In this document: piece by piece, positions 1-9,900 of the stretch | Position numbering within the stretch: the stretch's first letter is position 1 | How the letters are laid out: every line of letters begins with the position of its first letter | NCBI GenBank assembly: GCA_040218045.1 | Contig: JAVJQA010000032.1 | Location: 1-64,000 of the forward strand | Length of the DNA: 64,000 nt | From: Marinoscillum sp040218045 | GTDB lineage: Bacteria; Bacteroidota; Bacteroidia; Cytophagales; Cyclobacteriaceae | Direction: 5' to 3' | The notes under the pieces: generated by a model | Databases searched by the model: none | Told to the model about the DNA's origin: nothing | What the model saw: only the letters and a program-made list of their open reading frames with translations | Program-made: the position numbers and the translations under genes

Positions 1-1014
1 GCTGATGCAAGTGTCCTGGACTTTGAGGTCAACCCAACGTTCACGCTGAGTGTAGAAGTAAATGATGGTGAGCTTGCTGATGAAGCAACGATCACGATCA
101 ACCTTTCCGATATTAATGAATCACCGTTAATAGCTGCTGAAACCTTTGTTATCAATGAAAACTCGGCAGCAGGTACAGCGGTTGGCACTGTTCATGCTTC
201 CGATCCTGAAGAGGATGATCTGACTTACTCAATCGTTTCTGGCAATGACCTGGGCGCATTCCAGGTTGATGCAAACACTGGCGAACTCTCGGTTGCAGAG
301 GCTAGTATCCTTGACTTTGAAAACAACCCAACATTCGAACTGTCAGTTAAAGTCAGTGATGGGGAATTGACCGACGAAGGAACCATCACAATTAACCTTA
401 TAGGAATAAATGAAGCCCCTTTAGTTGGTGATCAGTCGTTTAATGTTGATGAGAACTCTCCCACAGAAACAGTGGTTGGAACAATTGCAGCCTCCGACCC
501 TGAGGGTGATGATCTGACTTTCTCAATTACATCTGGCAATGATCTCGGAGCCTTCCAGGTTGATGCAAATACTGGTGAACTTTCGGTGACACAGGCTAGT
601 TTGTTCAATTTTGAAGTGAACCCAAGCTTTAGTTTGAAATTAGAAGTCAGTGATGGCGAACTGTCAGACAAGGCAACGATCATCGTCAATTTAAATGATC
701 AGAATGAATCACCAATAATAACACCGGCGAACTACACTATTGATGAAAATTCTTCCATTGGGACTTTGGTTGGAACTGTTGATGGCAGTGATCCAGATGG
801 TGACATTTTGAGCTTCACAATTTTTTCAAGAGATGACTTTGGTGCCTTTCAATTAGATCACAATACTGGCGAGTTGGTAGTAGTTGATTCCAATCCATTG
901 GACTTTGAATCAAATGAACATTTTGAACTTCATATTAGTGTCTCTGACGGACAAACTACTGATCAAGCCGTTATCGGAATCGAACTGGGGGATATAAATG
1001 AAAGACCCACAGAT
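1..1014 (+). repeat. in-register 294-bp tandem repeat encoding cadherin domains
   Basis: The Asn-Glu codon pair that opens each domain starts at 115, 409, 703 and 997, a spacing of exactly 294 bp three times. DNA identity between copies is highest for the copies around 180-400 and 480-690 and decays toward the C-terminus. The array continues to the left of the window. Confidence 0.85.
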
Positions 1015-1518
1015 ATATTTATCTCATCCAGCACGATAATGGAGAATGTCGCAATTGGCCAGCAAATAGGAGTTCTTACAACGGAAGATGAAGATTTAAA
1101 TGATGCTTTCGCCTATAAGGTTAAAGACGGAGCTGAATTATTTAAACTTAATCAAGACGGATTGCTATCAAATGAGACTTTTGATTTCGAACAGTCTGGT
1201 TCTCAAATTGTGGAAATAACCTCAACAGATAGGGGAGGCCTGTCGTTTAGCAAAGTTTTTGAAATCACTATAATCGATGTTGCTGAGATTATTTTGAAAG
1301 CCCCAACCATTGAGTTAGAAATTTATCCCAATCCCACTTCTGAATATCTTTATATCAAAGGAGTGGATTTCAGAACGGTTAAAATATTTGATCTGACTGG
1401 CAAAGTGGTGATTACTTCTGATGCTCCAATGATCAATGTTCGTGAACTTCCCAATGGGGTTTATACTTTGCTGATTGATGGTAAGCATCTGTTCAAAACA
1501 CGGTTTGTGAAAAAATAG
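1..1518 (+). CDS. cadherin-repeat surface protein with T9SS C-terminal sorting domain (5' truncated by window)
   Basis: The reading frame is open from base 1, so this is the C-terminal 505 residues of a larger protein; the ATG at 367 is internal. The sequence holds cadherin-type repeats of 98 residues, each with the pattern 'INE(S/A)P', 'ENS', 'ASDPEGDDLT(F/Y)SI' and 'GNDLGAFQVDANTGEL', the acidic residues being the expected calcium ligands. The last ~75 residues form a Por-type sorting domain: 'IYPNPTSEYLYI', then 'VKIFDLTGKVV', then 'LPNGVYTLLI' and a basic end. In this family that domain directs export by the type IX secretion system and surface anchoring. Role: probably a calcium-dependent adhesin; inferred from family, no ligand can be named. 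Confidence 0.9.
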   Translation, partial: ADASVLDFEVNPTFTLSVEVNDGELADEATITINLSDINESPLIAAETFVINENSAAGTAVGTVHASDPEEDDLTYSIVSGNDLGAFQVDANTGELSVAEASILDFENNPTFELSVKVSDGELTDEGTITINLIGINEAPLVGDQSFNVDENSPTETVVGTIAASDPEGDDLTFSITSGNDLGAFQVDANTGELSVTQASLFNFEVNPSFSLKLEVSDGELSDKATIIVNLNDQNESPIITPANYTIDENSSIGTLVGTVDGSDPDGDILSFTIFSRDDFGAFQLDHNTGELVVVDSNPLDFESNEHFELHISVSDGQTTDQAVIGIELGDINERPTDIFISSSTIMENVAIGQQIGVLTTEDEDLNDAFAYKVKDGAELFKLNQDGLLSNETFDFEQSGSQIVEITSTDRGGLSFSKVFEITIIDVAEIILKAPTIELEIYPNPTSEYLYIKGVDFRTVKIFDLTGKVVITSDAPMINVRELPNGVYTLLIDGKHLFKTRFVKK

Positions 1519-1646
1519 AGAATGCCAGTTCTGAATATTCTTTATCTGGTAGATACAATTCATCCCCCTAATTCTACAGTTCGGTAACCTTAAATTGAAA
1601 TAGGTGAGTCTTGATGGCACTTTTGGATCACTAAACGATCCAGGTC

Positions 1647-3794
1647 ATGAGAAATACCTTTCTACTTCTAACTATTTGTTTTTTCGGATTCACCAAAGTC
1701 CAGGCATATTCCATATCAGGAACTGTAACTGATCAAGGAGGTGAAGGCCTCTTCGGAGCCAATGTATATCTAAAAGATACTTATGATGGAACCACAACGG
1801 ATATTGATGGCCAGTTTCAATTCAGCACAGAGGAGCAGGGAGAACAAATACTCATTGTTTCCTTTATTGGGTTTGAAGCCATTGAGCAAAACATAACTAT
1901 CAATGATCATTCAGAGGTCACGATTCAACTAAAGGAAGCATTTAATACCATTGATGCAGTAACTATCTCCGCAGGCACCTTTGAGGCAAGTGATAAAAGA
2001 AAAGTGGTTGTTTTGCAAAGCCTTGACATTGCCACTACTGCCGGAGCAACTGCTGACATCACCGGAGCACTAAATACACTGCCAGGTACTCAAACTGTAG
2101 GTGAGTCTGGTCGGTTGTTTGTAAGAGGCGGTACGGCTGAAGAAACCCGTATTTATATAGATGGAGCTGAGGCCTCTAATTATTACGGAGCATCTACATC
2201 GGGAATCCCTACACGCAGCAGGTTTTCTCCATTTTTATTCAAAGGCACTTTCTTTAGTACAGGTGGGTATTCGGCAGAATACGGGCAGGCACTTTCATCT
2301 GCGTTGATCCTGAATACTTTGGATGTGGACCCGAAGAGCAAGGTTAATTTGTCAATTATGTCTGTTGGGTTGGAGGCATCAGCAACAAAGTCATGGTCTG
2401 AACGATCCTTATATGGCAAAATTGGATATATCAATTTGAATCCATACAACAACCTTATTGACCAAAGAGTGAACTGGATTGATGGCTCTGTTAGCTGGGA
2501 CGGAACACTGGCCTACAAGCACAAGCTGGACAATGGTGGGATGTTCAAAGTGCTTGCAATGGGCAACCAATCCAGCTTCAGACTTCAGCAGGAGACCATT
2601 CTCAATGATAAAGGATACAATGATGTGGCTATGAAAAACCAGAATGGTTTTGTGACCACTAATCTCAATGTGCCGGTTGGTGAAAAGGATAACTTCTATT
2701 TGGGTACTTCAGCGAGTTACAACTTTGATGATCAGCAATTTGATTCATTTGGCTTTGAGTCTCCAACTTTCAACTATCACTTAAAAACGAAGTTTATCCA
2801 TGAGTTTAATCCGAAACAAGTGCTCAATTCAGGCGCTGAAGTCTTTGTAGTCCATGCACAAAGGGACTTGATTGATAGTGTGGGAAGATTCTCCCAGGAA
2901 TACACCAATGTAAATACAGCTGTATACAGTGAACTGGATCAGTATTTGTCAGAGTCGCTAGTGCTAAGAGGAGGAGTGAGGCTATCACACCAATCCCTGT
3001 TGAATGAATTGAAAGTAGAGCCAAGGTTGTCGATGGCTTACAAACTCAATGAAGCCTCTCAAATTTCTTTCGCTTCAGGACTTTATTACCAAAATCCTAA
3101 CCAGGACTATCTTTTGACTACTGATGATCTGAACCAAGAGAGCGCTGTTCATTATATTCTAAACTATCAGCGAGCAAAAGACCAAAAGGTATTTAGGATA
3201 GAAACCTTCCTGAAAGATTATGACGAATTGGTCACCTATAATAACTTATATGATGCTACAGGCTTTGCCAATTCCGGTGATGGTTATGCCTATGGCTGGG
3301 ATGTGTTTTGGAGAGACCGTGGAGGTATAAAAAATCTGGATTATTGGGTCTCTTACTCGTGGATGAAAAGTGAGCGGATTTTCAGGGATTTCCCAGAAAA
3401 AAGTACACCCAATTTCAGTTCAGCGCATAACTTTTCATTTGTCTTAAAAAGGTTTTTCACTTCCCTCAAAAGCCAAATGGGAGTAACCTATTCATTCACA
3501 TCAGGCAGACCTTATGAGAACCCGAATTTGGATGGGTTCAATGAGAGTATGACCAGGGCCTATCATGACCTGAGTTACAATATTGCTTATCTGCCTACAG
3601 CAAATGTCATCATTTATGCTTCGGCTACTAACCTATTGGGATCAGACCAGGTCTTCGGATATCGATACGCCAGTTCCCCAAATGAAAGGGGAGTTTTGGA
3701 CTCGGAGGCCATCCGACTGCCAGCTAAGCGCTTCTTATTCATTGGGTGCTTTATCACCATCGGAGCTTTCAATAATCAACTTGATAATCTTTGA
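1647..3794 (+). CDS. TonB-dependent receptor with CarboxypepD_reg-like domain
   Basis: 715 residues. A signal peptide (res 1-20, ending KVQA) is followed by a carboxypeptidase-regulatory-like beta-sandwich (res ~22-95, 'ISGTVTDQGGEGLFGANVYL'), a plug region (res ~115-225, with 'TQTVGESGRLFVRGG') and an outer-membrane beta-barrel to the C-terminus. The barrel part is on the short side for the family. It should import a TonB-energised substrate that cannot be deduced here. It leads a same-strand run with a DUF2141 protein (18-bp gap), a TPR-like protein and a LytS/LytTR pair, suggesting co-expression and perhaps signal-linked uptake. Confidence 0.88.
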   Translation: MRNTFLLLTICFFGFTKVQAYSISGTVTDQGGEGLFGANVYLKDTYDGTTTDIDGQFQFSTEEQGEQILIVSFIGFEAIEQNITINDHSEVTIQLKEAFNTIDAVTISAGTFEASDKRKVVVLQSLDIATTAGATADITGALNTLPGTQTVGESGRLFVRGGTAEETRIYIDGAEASNYYGASTSGIPTRSRFSPFLFKGTFFSTGGYSAEYGQALSSALILNTLDVDPKSKVNLSIMSVGLEASATKSWSERSLYGKIGYINLNPYNNLIDQRVNWIDGSVSWDGTLAYKHKLDNGGMFKVLAMGNQSSFRLQQETILNDKGYNDVAMKNQNGFVTTNLNVPVGEKDNFYLGTSASYNFDDQQFDSFGFESPTFNYHLKTKFIHEFNPKQVLNSGAEVFVVHAQRDLIDSVGRFSQEYTNVNTAVYSELDQYLSESLVLRGGVRLSHQSLLNELKVEPRLSMAYKLNEASQISFASGLYYQNPNQDYLLTTDDLNQESAVHYILNYQRAKDQKVFRIETFLKDYDELVTYNNLYDATGFANSGDGYAYGWDVFWRDRGGIKNLDYWVSYSWMKSERIFRDFPEKSTPNFSSAHNFSFVLKRFFTSLKSQMGVTYSFTSGRPYENPNLDGFNESMTRAYHDLSYNIAYLPTANVIIYASATNLLGSDQVFGYRYASSPNERGVLDSEAIRLPAKRFLFIGCFITIGAFNNQLDNL

Positions 3795-3812
3795 AAAATG
3801 TAATCTAATCAT

Positions 3813-4232
3813 ATGAAATCCATTATTCTATTCATGTGCATTCTAATGGCTCAAGGAGTCATGGCACAAGATTCAGTTACGTTCAAATTGACCATTAAAA
3901 ATGTGAGAAACCAACAAGGTTCGGTGAGAGCCTCACTTTTTCAGGGCGAAGAGAATTATCTGAAGAAATCAACAATTAGCAAAGACACAACGGCATATTC
4001 CCAGGGAGAAGTTGTCATTACTTTCCGGGCTGTGCCAGATGGAGAATATGCCATTTCTATTTACCATGATGCCAATGACAATGGAGAAATGGATGCTAAT
4101 TTCATGGGGATTCCAACTGAATCTTATGGCTTCTCCAATAATGCTCCGAGTAGGTTTGGGCCTGCTAAATACCACGAAGCTAAAATCAACATCTCAAAAG
4201 AGAACAATCAACATTCAATCACTTTAAACTAA
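3813..4232 (+). CDS. DUF2141 family secreted protein
   Basis: 139 residues with a cleavable signal peptide (ending GVMAQ, res ~19). The body matches the DUF2141 pattern: 'LTIKNVRNQQGSVRASLF' near the start, then 'VPDGEYAISIYHDANDNGEMD', then 'MGIPTESYGFSNNA'. Members are periplasmic or surface beta-sandwich proteins of unknown biochemical role, commonly found next to TonB receptors in Bacteroidota. It lies 18 bp after the receptor and 5 bp before the next gene, so it is probably in one transcript with both. Confidence 0.85.
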   Translation: MKSIILFMCILMAQGVMAQDSVTFKLTIKNVRNQQGSVRASLFQGEENYLKKSTISKDTTAYSQGEVVITFRAVPDGEYAISIYHDANDNGEMDANFMGIPTESYGFSNNAPSRFGPAKYHEAKINISKENNQHSITLN

Positions 4233-4237
4233 CGATC

Positions 4238-4873
4238 ATGAAAAATTTATTGACATTAATCACTGTACTAGTAGTAGTAGGTTTTGCCAGCGCCCAAACC
4301 AAATTTGAAAAAGCGATTTTGAAGGGAAAGGAGATGCTCTCAGAAGCAGATTCTGCAAAAGCTTACCAGCCAGTAATCAACTATTTTGAGCGTATAGCGA
4401 GCAAGGAGACCGGTGAATGGCTCCCATTATATTACCAGGCTCAAATTCTTGCCATTACCGCAACGAGCAACCCTAACGTTGATGAAAAAGAAGTCACTCT
4501 AAATAGTGCTTTGGAGCTCATCACTCAGGCTAAAAAAATTGATAAAAATGCGGAATTATTAGCTTTGGAAGGATTTGTGCAAATGATCAGACTCACAGTA
4601 GATCCTGCTACCAGGGGACAAACACTTTCTCCGACTATCTTCGGGTTGTATAACGAGGCACTCAAATTAGATGCTAAAAATCCAAGGGCGCTGCTGTTCT
4701 TAGGTCAGATGCAGTATGGCACAGCCCAATTCTTTGGAAGTGGTTTTGAAGAGGCTTGCAAGAATGTTAAGATGGCTTATGATATATTTGAGGAGCAACC
4801 TGGCGAGCCAACCATCCTCCCAACATGGGGTAAGGGGAGTGCCCAGGCCGCATTGGACAACTGCAATCAATGA
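4238..4873 (+). CDS. secreted TPR-like protein
   Basis: 211 residues: signal peptide (res 1-19, ending ASAQ), then an all-helical body with TPR-like spacing, for example 'ALELITQAKKIDKNAELLALEG' around res 88-109 and 'YNEALKLDAKNPRALLFLGQMQYG' around res 135-158. No enzymatic motif is seen. It starts 5 bp after the DUF2141 gene and its TGA overlaps the ATG of the histidine kinase (ATGA at 4870-4873), so the expression of these genes is linked. Probably a periplasmic helper of the receptor or the sensor; function not known. Confidence 0.75.
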   Translation: MKNLLTLITVLVVVGFASAQTKFEKAILKGKEMLSEADSAKAYQPVINYFERIASKETGEWLPLYYQAQILAITATSNPNVDEKEVTLNSALELITQAKKIDKNAELLALEGFVQMIRLTVDPATRGQTLSPTIFGLYNEALKLDAKNPRALLFLGQMQYGTAQFFGSGFEEACKNVKMAYDIFEEQPGEPTILPTWGKGSAQAALDNCNQ

Positions 4874-5880
4874 GATACACTAGAGAAAAGTTCTTAGGGC
4901 ATTTGAAGGAGGTAGTGATCATGAGTGTGGTAGGCCTCCTTTTCAGCCTGTTTTTCAATGACTGGAATGTCAAAAATATGGTCATTACAATTGCCGTTTG
5001 GATAACGCTCAGCAGAGGCAATGGTTGGTTGGTGGAGCTTATTGATAAACGTGTTGACTGGGTAGAGCAACCAATCTTTCGGCTTGTACTTGGTATGGTG
5101 GTCATGGTCGTGTATACGATCATTGCATTTGGGCTTGTTATGATAGTTACTATTTGGTTTTTGTATGGTCAGACTCCACTAGAAACCATTCAAAGCTTCG
5201 GTGCCGATAATTTTCTCATTGCCATACTAATCACTTTGATCATCTCCATGTTTATGCATGGCCGGTCGTTTTACCTGGAGTGGAAGGATGCGCTTTTCCG
5301 TGAGGAGAAATTGAAGAACGAAACACTTAAGTCTAAGTTTGAATCGCTTAGAAATCAAGTCAATCCACATTTTCTTTTCAATTCATTGAACGTATTGTCA
5401 GGGTTGGTTCATGAGGACCAGAACAAAGCAGTTGAGTTCATCAGGAAAATGTCAGATGTCTATCGCTATGTACTGGACCAGAGGGATCAGGAGCTGGTTC
5501 CTTTAGATGATGAGCTCAAGTTTTTCAATAGCTATACCTATCTGCAACAGATCCGCTTTGGGGACAACCTGAAAGTGGAAGTGACCCGAAATGGTGATGG
5601 AATGGTTCCACCTGTAGCCATGCAATTGCTTCTGGAAAATGCCATCAAGCACAATGTTGTTTCAGAGGCGCGTCCTCTGACTGTGGTCGTTGATATACAA
5701 CCAGATGTGGTGTCTGTAAAAAACAACGTTCAGGAGAAACTATCAAAAGACAGCACTGGTATTGGTTTGAACAACCTGGTGGCGCGTTATGAGTTTCTCA
5801 CGGATCGTAAAGTAGTGATTAATAATGACCAGAAAACATTTGAAGTGCTCTTGCCACTTTTGAAACTAGATGACACATGA
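4870..5880 (+). CDS. LytS-family sensor histidine kinase (His_kinase PF06580 type)
   Basis: 336 residues. Four predicted membrane helices occupy res ~14-130, then a coiled linker, then the His_kinase core with 'NQVNPHFLFNSLNVLSGL' in which His167 is the phospho-acceptor, then an ATPase lid 'LLLENAIKHN' (N box) and 'GIGLNNL' (G box). No separate periplasmic sensor domain is visible, so sensing is probably within the membrane or through a partner. The gene overlaps the upstream TPR gene and the downstream LytTR regulator by 4 bp each (ATGA), which identifies its cognate regulator. Confidence 0.92.
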   Translation: MRYTREKFLGHLKEVVIMSVVGLLFSLFFNDWNVKNMVITIAVWITLSRGNGWLVELIDKRVDWVEQPIFRLVLGMVVMVVYTIIAFGLVMIVTIWFLYGQTPLETIQSFGADNFLIAILITLIISMFMHGRSFYLEWKDALFREEKLKNETLKSKFESLRNQVNPHFLFNSLNVLSGLVHEDQNKAVEFIRKMSDVYRYVLDQRDQELVPLDDELKFFNSYTYLQQIRFGDNLKVEVTRNGDGMVPPVAMQLLLENAIKHNVVSEARPLTVVVDIQPDVVSVKNNVQEKLSKDSTGIGLNNLVARYEFLTDRKVVINNDQKTFEVLLPLLKLDDT

Positions 5881-6617
5881 GATATATTATCCTTGAAGAT
5901 GAACGAATAGCATCCAATCGGTTAAAAGACCTGATCAAACAGCTGAGACCTGACTATCAATGTGTATTGACATTGGATAGTGTAGAATCGGCGGTTATTT
6001 CCTTGCCAGCACTGAAGGTTGACCTGGTATTTATGGATATCCAGTTAGCAGATGGCAATTCCTTTGATATTTTTGATCAAATCTCTTTTGATGCGCCAAT
6101 CATTTTCACGACCGCTTATGATGAGTTTGCTTTAAAGGCATTTAAAGCTAACAGCATTGATTACCTGCTCAAGCCAATAGGAGTGGAGGAACTCACAGTA
6201 GCCATTGAGAAGTTTGAAAAGCACAATGGGAAAAATGATCAACAGATCAGTCAAGTGGTGCGCTCAATGAGTCCTGATGGTAAGGAGAAGTTCATTGTGA
6301 AGGTAGGCGAGCACCTTAAAACCGTAGACACCAAACACGTTCAGCTTGTTTATAGCCAGGACAAAGGGACTTATCTCTTCACCAATGAAGGAAGAAAGTT
6401 TCTGGTGGATTACTCTATGGATAAGGTGGAGGACCTACTTAGTTCAACCCAGTTTTTCAGGATCAGCAGGAAGTTCCTGGTGAACATCGATTTTATCAAG
6501 GATATTATTTCTTTCACTAATTCCAGGTTAGAAATCAAAATCAATCATTATGAGGAGGAGCAGGTTATTGTAGCTCGTGAAAGGGTTGCAGATTTTAAAA
6601 ACTGGTTGGATAGATAA
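5877..6617 (+). CDS. LytTR-family response regulator
   Basis: 246 residues. Receiver domain res 1-120 with acidic pocket E7-D8, phospho-acceptor D54 ('VFMDIQLADG'), conserved T ('IIFTTAYDEFA') and K ('YLLKPIG'). LytTR DNA-binding domain res ~140-246 ('FIVKVGEHLKTVDTKHVQLV', 'FFRISRKFLVNIDFI'). It is the output partner of the kinase encoded immediately upstream and ends one base before the convergent receiver gene stop. Likely targets include the receptor operon itself, an inference from linkage. Confidence 0.93.
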   Translation: MRYIILEDERIASNRLKDLIKQLRPDYQCVLTLDSVESAVISLPALKVDLVFMDIQLADGNSFDIFDQISFDAPIIFTTAYDEFALKAFKANSIDYLLKPIGVEELTVAIEKFEKHNGKNDQQISQVVRSMSPDGKEKFIVKVGEHLKTVDTKHVQLVYSQDKGTYLFTNEGRKFLVDYSMDKVEDLLSSTQFFRISRKFLVNIDFIKDIISFTNSRLEIKINHYEEEQVIVARERVADFKNWLDR

Positions 6618-6971
6618 TTATTCGCTTACAAATGATAGGATTTTCTCCCTATCAAATGGTTTTTGGAAATATTCCTGGATTGTTCCATTGTTTAATGCAT
6701 CCTGAATTTCCGGTGTGATCTCAAAACCAGTAAGCAAGCAGTACTTGATGTCGGGGTGATTGACCTTAGCTTCCTTGATGAATTCCAGCCCATTTTTTCC
6801 GGGCATTCTCATGTCACTGATTACATGATTGATTCCAGAGGATCCCTGTAAAATACTCAAACCTTCGTCAGCCGATGAAGCAAGTAGCACTTCCAAATCA
6901 CCTCTGTAAGTTATTTGAAAAGTCATTCTGTTTGGATATTCGTCATCCACGTATAATATCTTCTTGCTCAC
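6618..6971 (-). CDS. single-domain response regulator receiver
   Basis: 117 residues consisting only of a CheY-like receiver: D9-D10-E11 pocket ('LYVDDEYPN'), phospho-acceptor D53 ('VISDMRMPGKNGLEF'), 'CLLTGFE' and 'FQKPFDREK' for the conserved T and K. There is no output domain. The gene lies 6 bp downstream of the propeller kinase and is surely co-transcribed with it. It therefore probably acts by protein-protein contact or as a phosphate shuttle or sink for that kinase. Confidence 0.9.
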   Translation of the reverse strand: MSKKILYVDDEYPNRMTFQITYRGDLEVLLASSADEGLSILQGSSGINHVISDMRMPGKNGLEFIKEAKVNHPDIKYCLLTGFEITPEIQDALNNGTIQEYFQKPFDREKILSFVSE

Positions 6972-6977
6972 TTATTT

Positions 6978-9900
6978 TCAGGCTTCTGTTAAGTTAAATG
7001 TAATGAAAACACTTGTACCTTTTCCTTTTTTTGATCTAAAATAAATATCTCCCTTATGTTGGGAGATTATCTTTTTAGAGATAAAGAGCCCCAGTCCTGT
7101 ACCATGTCCTGGAGGTTTGGTGGTGTAAAAAGGGTCAAATAATTTGTCCTGATCCTTTTCATCAATCCCCTCTCCCGAATCCGTTATTCTGATTTCTATT
7201 TTGTTCTTTTTGTTGGATGTTTCAATGATAAGATTGCCCTGGTCTGACATGGCGTGTATGGCATTGGTAATGATGTTAATAAATAGTTGGTGAAGTGCTC
7301 CTTCATCAGCGAGAACCGTAAATGCCTCGGCACTCATTTCTGTATTCACTTCAATTCGGCCTTTCCATTCGTGCTCCATTATAAGCAGGCAGTTGTTTAG
7401 AATGTCATGAAGGTTACAAGGTGTTATCCGGTGATCACTCTTCCTACTATATCTGCTAAGCCCGGAAACAATGTTGGTAATACGGTCCATCCCCAGTTTC
7501 ATAAAACCCAGGACCTCCGTGAGTTCACTGTTTAGCTGTTCGTCAGACTCAAGTTTGCCTGATTCTTTCAACAACTTGTCGAGGCTGTAAAGACCACCTT
7601 TTAAATAGTTTACAGGGTTATTGATCTCATGAGCTATACCAGCAGTGAGTACTCCAAGAGAAGCCATTTTCTCAGCTTGAATCAATTGATCCTGAGCGTT
7701 AGTGAGCTGGTCCACCGTGTTTTTTAGTTCCTTGGTTCTTTGGTCTACCAGATGTTCTAATTGGTTTTTGATCGCATTGAGCTCCTCTGTCCTTTCTTTG
7801 ACCAAAAGTGTAAGCAATTGCTGCCTACGCTTCTCAATTTTTGAATTGAGGAATAGGGTGAGCAAAACAGCCGCGCCAATCACAATCAGTACCAGTAAAT
7901 AGAAAGGGGCTCTTTTGTAAAACGGAGGGTTAATGATAAATGAAATGCTTGTAGGGTCACTCCATGCATAATTTCCCATCCGCTTGGCCCTGACTGTAAA
8001 GGTGTAAAACCCATCAGACAAATTGCTGTAATTTACTTTATTGCCGTTTTGCGGGCTTGACCAATCGCCCTGGTTCATGCGATAGTTGTACTGCATGTCA
8101 TTAGATGGGTAAATTAGGGATGAGAATGTAATCCCAATAAAAGATTCGAAAGGAACATTGAGTACCTTATCATCCACTGTGGAAATACGCTCTCCGTTAA
8201 AAGAGTATTCCAATATGTGTGGTTTTTTGGTCTTGGTGAAATCTGCATTCAAATCATGATCTGAAACCGCAACTCCCTGTGAAGTACCTACCCATATTTG
8301 GCCATCGTCTATAATGAGACATTCTTTATTCACGGTGTTTACTGGTAATCCAGAGCTTTCAATGAAATGGGCAAAGTCCTTATTTCGAATATTATATCTC
8401 ACCAATCCGGATGTAGTGGCAATCCAAAGAAAGTCTTTGTCTTTTCTTAGGGTTCGAACGGCGCTATAGTCAAAAGTTTTACTGATTTGTATTTTTTCCA
8501 GTTGTTCATTTTCCAACTTAAAGACTCCAAAATTGGTTGCAAACCAAATTGTCCTGCCTTGAATTTCGATCTCCTCCATCGTCAGTCCATTGTGATACTG
8601 TTTAGGAAACGGTACACTCAAGTTGGTGAAGTGATCAGCATCATTGGCTTTGTAGAAGAGATAATTATTAGGGTTGGAGCAGAGCACATACACGCCTGTA
8701 GGGGTTGATTGTATTCCGGTAACTTCATGTGTAAGACCATGGTCGGAATCAAAAAGATCCAGCGACATGGTTTTTGTATTGAGCCGATAAATACCATTTA
8801 CAGATTCCTGACCGAACCAAAGAAATCCCTTGGAGTCCGCCTCCACGTCAAAGATGTAACGTCCTGTTGCAGATAGGTCGAGTTTTTGTGTTACCTGGTC
8901 ATTTTCTAATTTGAGTATGCTGGCTCCGCTTGATACCCAGAGGTCATTTTCAATTAAAGCACTGCTCAGAAAATAGTGTTCTGAACCTGAGTATAGTCTT
9001 TGTGTTTTATGAGTGGTTTTATCCACTGTCCATATGGATTCTTTGCGTAAGGTGTAAATGAGGTTTGTAGAGGAATTTGTGATCATCCCCTCCATATAAC
9101 TGTTAGGTGCGTCTAGGGGAATAGGTTTAAAATCGGGGAGAGTAATCATCAAAGCTCCCTTTTCAGTGCTCAACCAAATCGACTTATCAGGGCTTGCATA
9201 AACCTGGTTGACCAGCCGGTTGGACTGGAGAATTTGTTTGGCTTCATAGGTGCTGTTATTAATAGTGATGACAGCCGTGTTTTTATTGATCCCGGCGACT
9301 ACAAATCTTTTATTGTCAAGCGGAGTAATTTGTCTGATTTCAGAATTTGAGTCTATACCGGAAAGTTTGATCTTTGAGATATTGGCAACAGCGGAATCAA
9401 AACTCACTGAGAACAATCCATTGGCAGTCCCCAGATAGTTGGTTCCTTCTATTTGTATGATGTCAAAAGTGACCTGTTTAATACTGGCACTGAGTGAAAT
9501 TATTTCTTCAGTGGCATATTGATAGATGTAGTAGTTGCCCGTATTAGAGATGATAACCAGTTCTTTATCATTGAGCTGAAGAAAAACAAACGATCTAACA
9601 AAGGAAGTGGTATTATCCGGGAGATTGAATTTGAACCTTTTCCACTGCCCATCATGGTATCTGACGATTGATTGCGGTTCAGCAATCCATAGATTACCAA
9701 AACCATCTTCATAGAGTCTTTTCGGGTACCAGATGCTGGTGTCAGACATGACACGCTGTCCATTAAGTACAGTTTGGAAGGAAACACTATCAATAGAGGA
9801 GTTGATCTGAATGATACCAAGATCATGTACGGCAAGTAACCTACCATCTGAAGTATGAGTAAAGTCTTTGAAATACTGGCTTGAAGCACTGTGAGGATAC

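Noticed and set aside
367..369. ATG at 367 as start of the cadherin protein
   Set aside because: The frame is open from base 1 and encodes another cadherin repeat upstream, so the gene begins outside the window.
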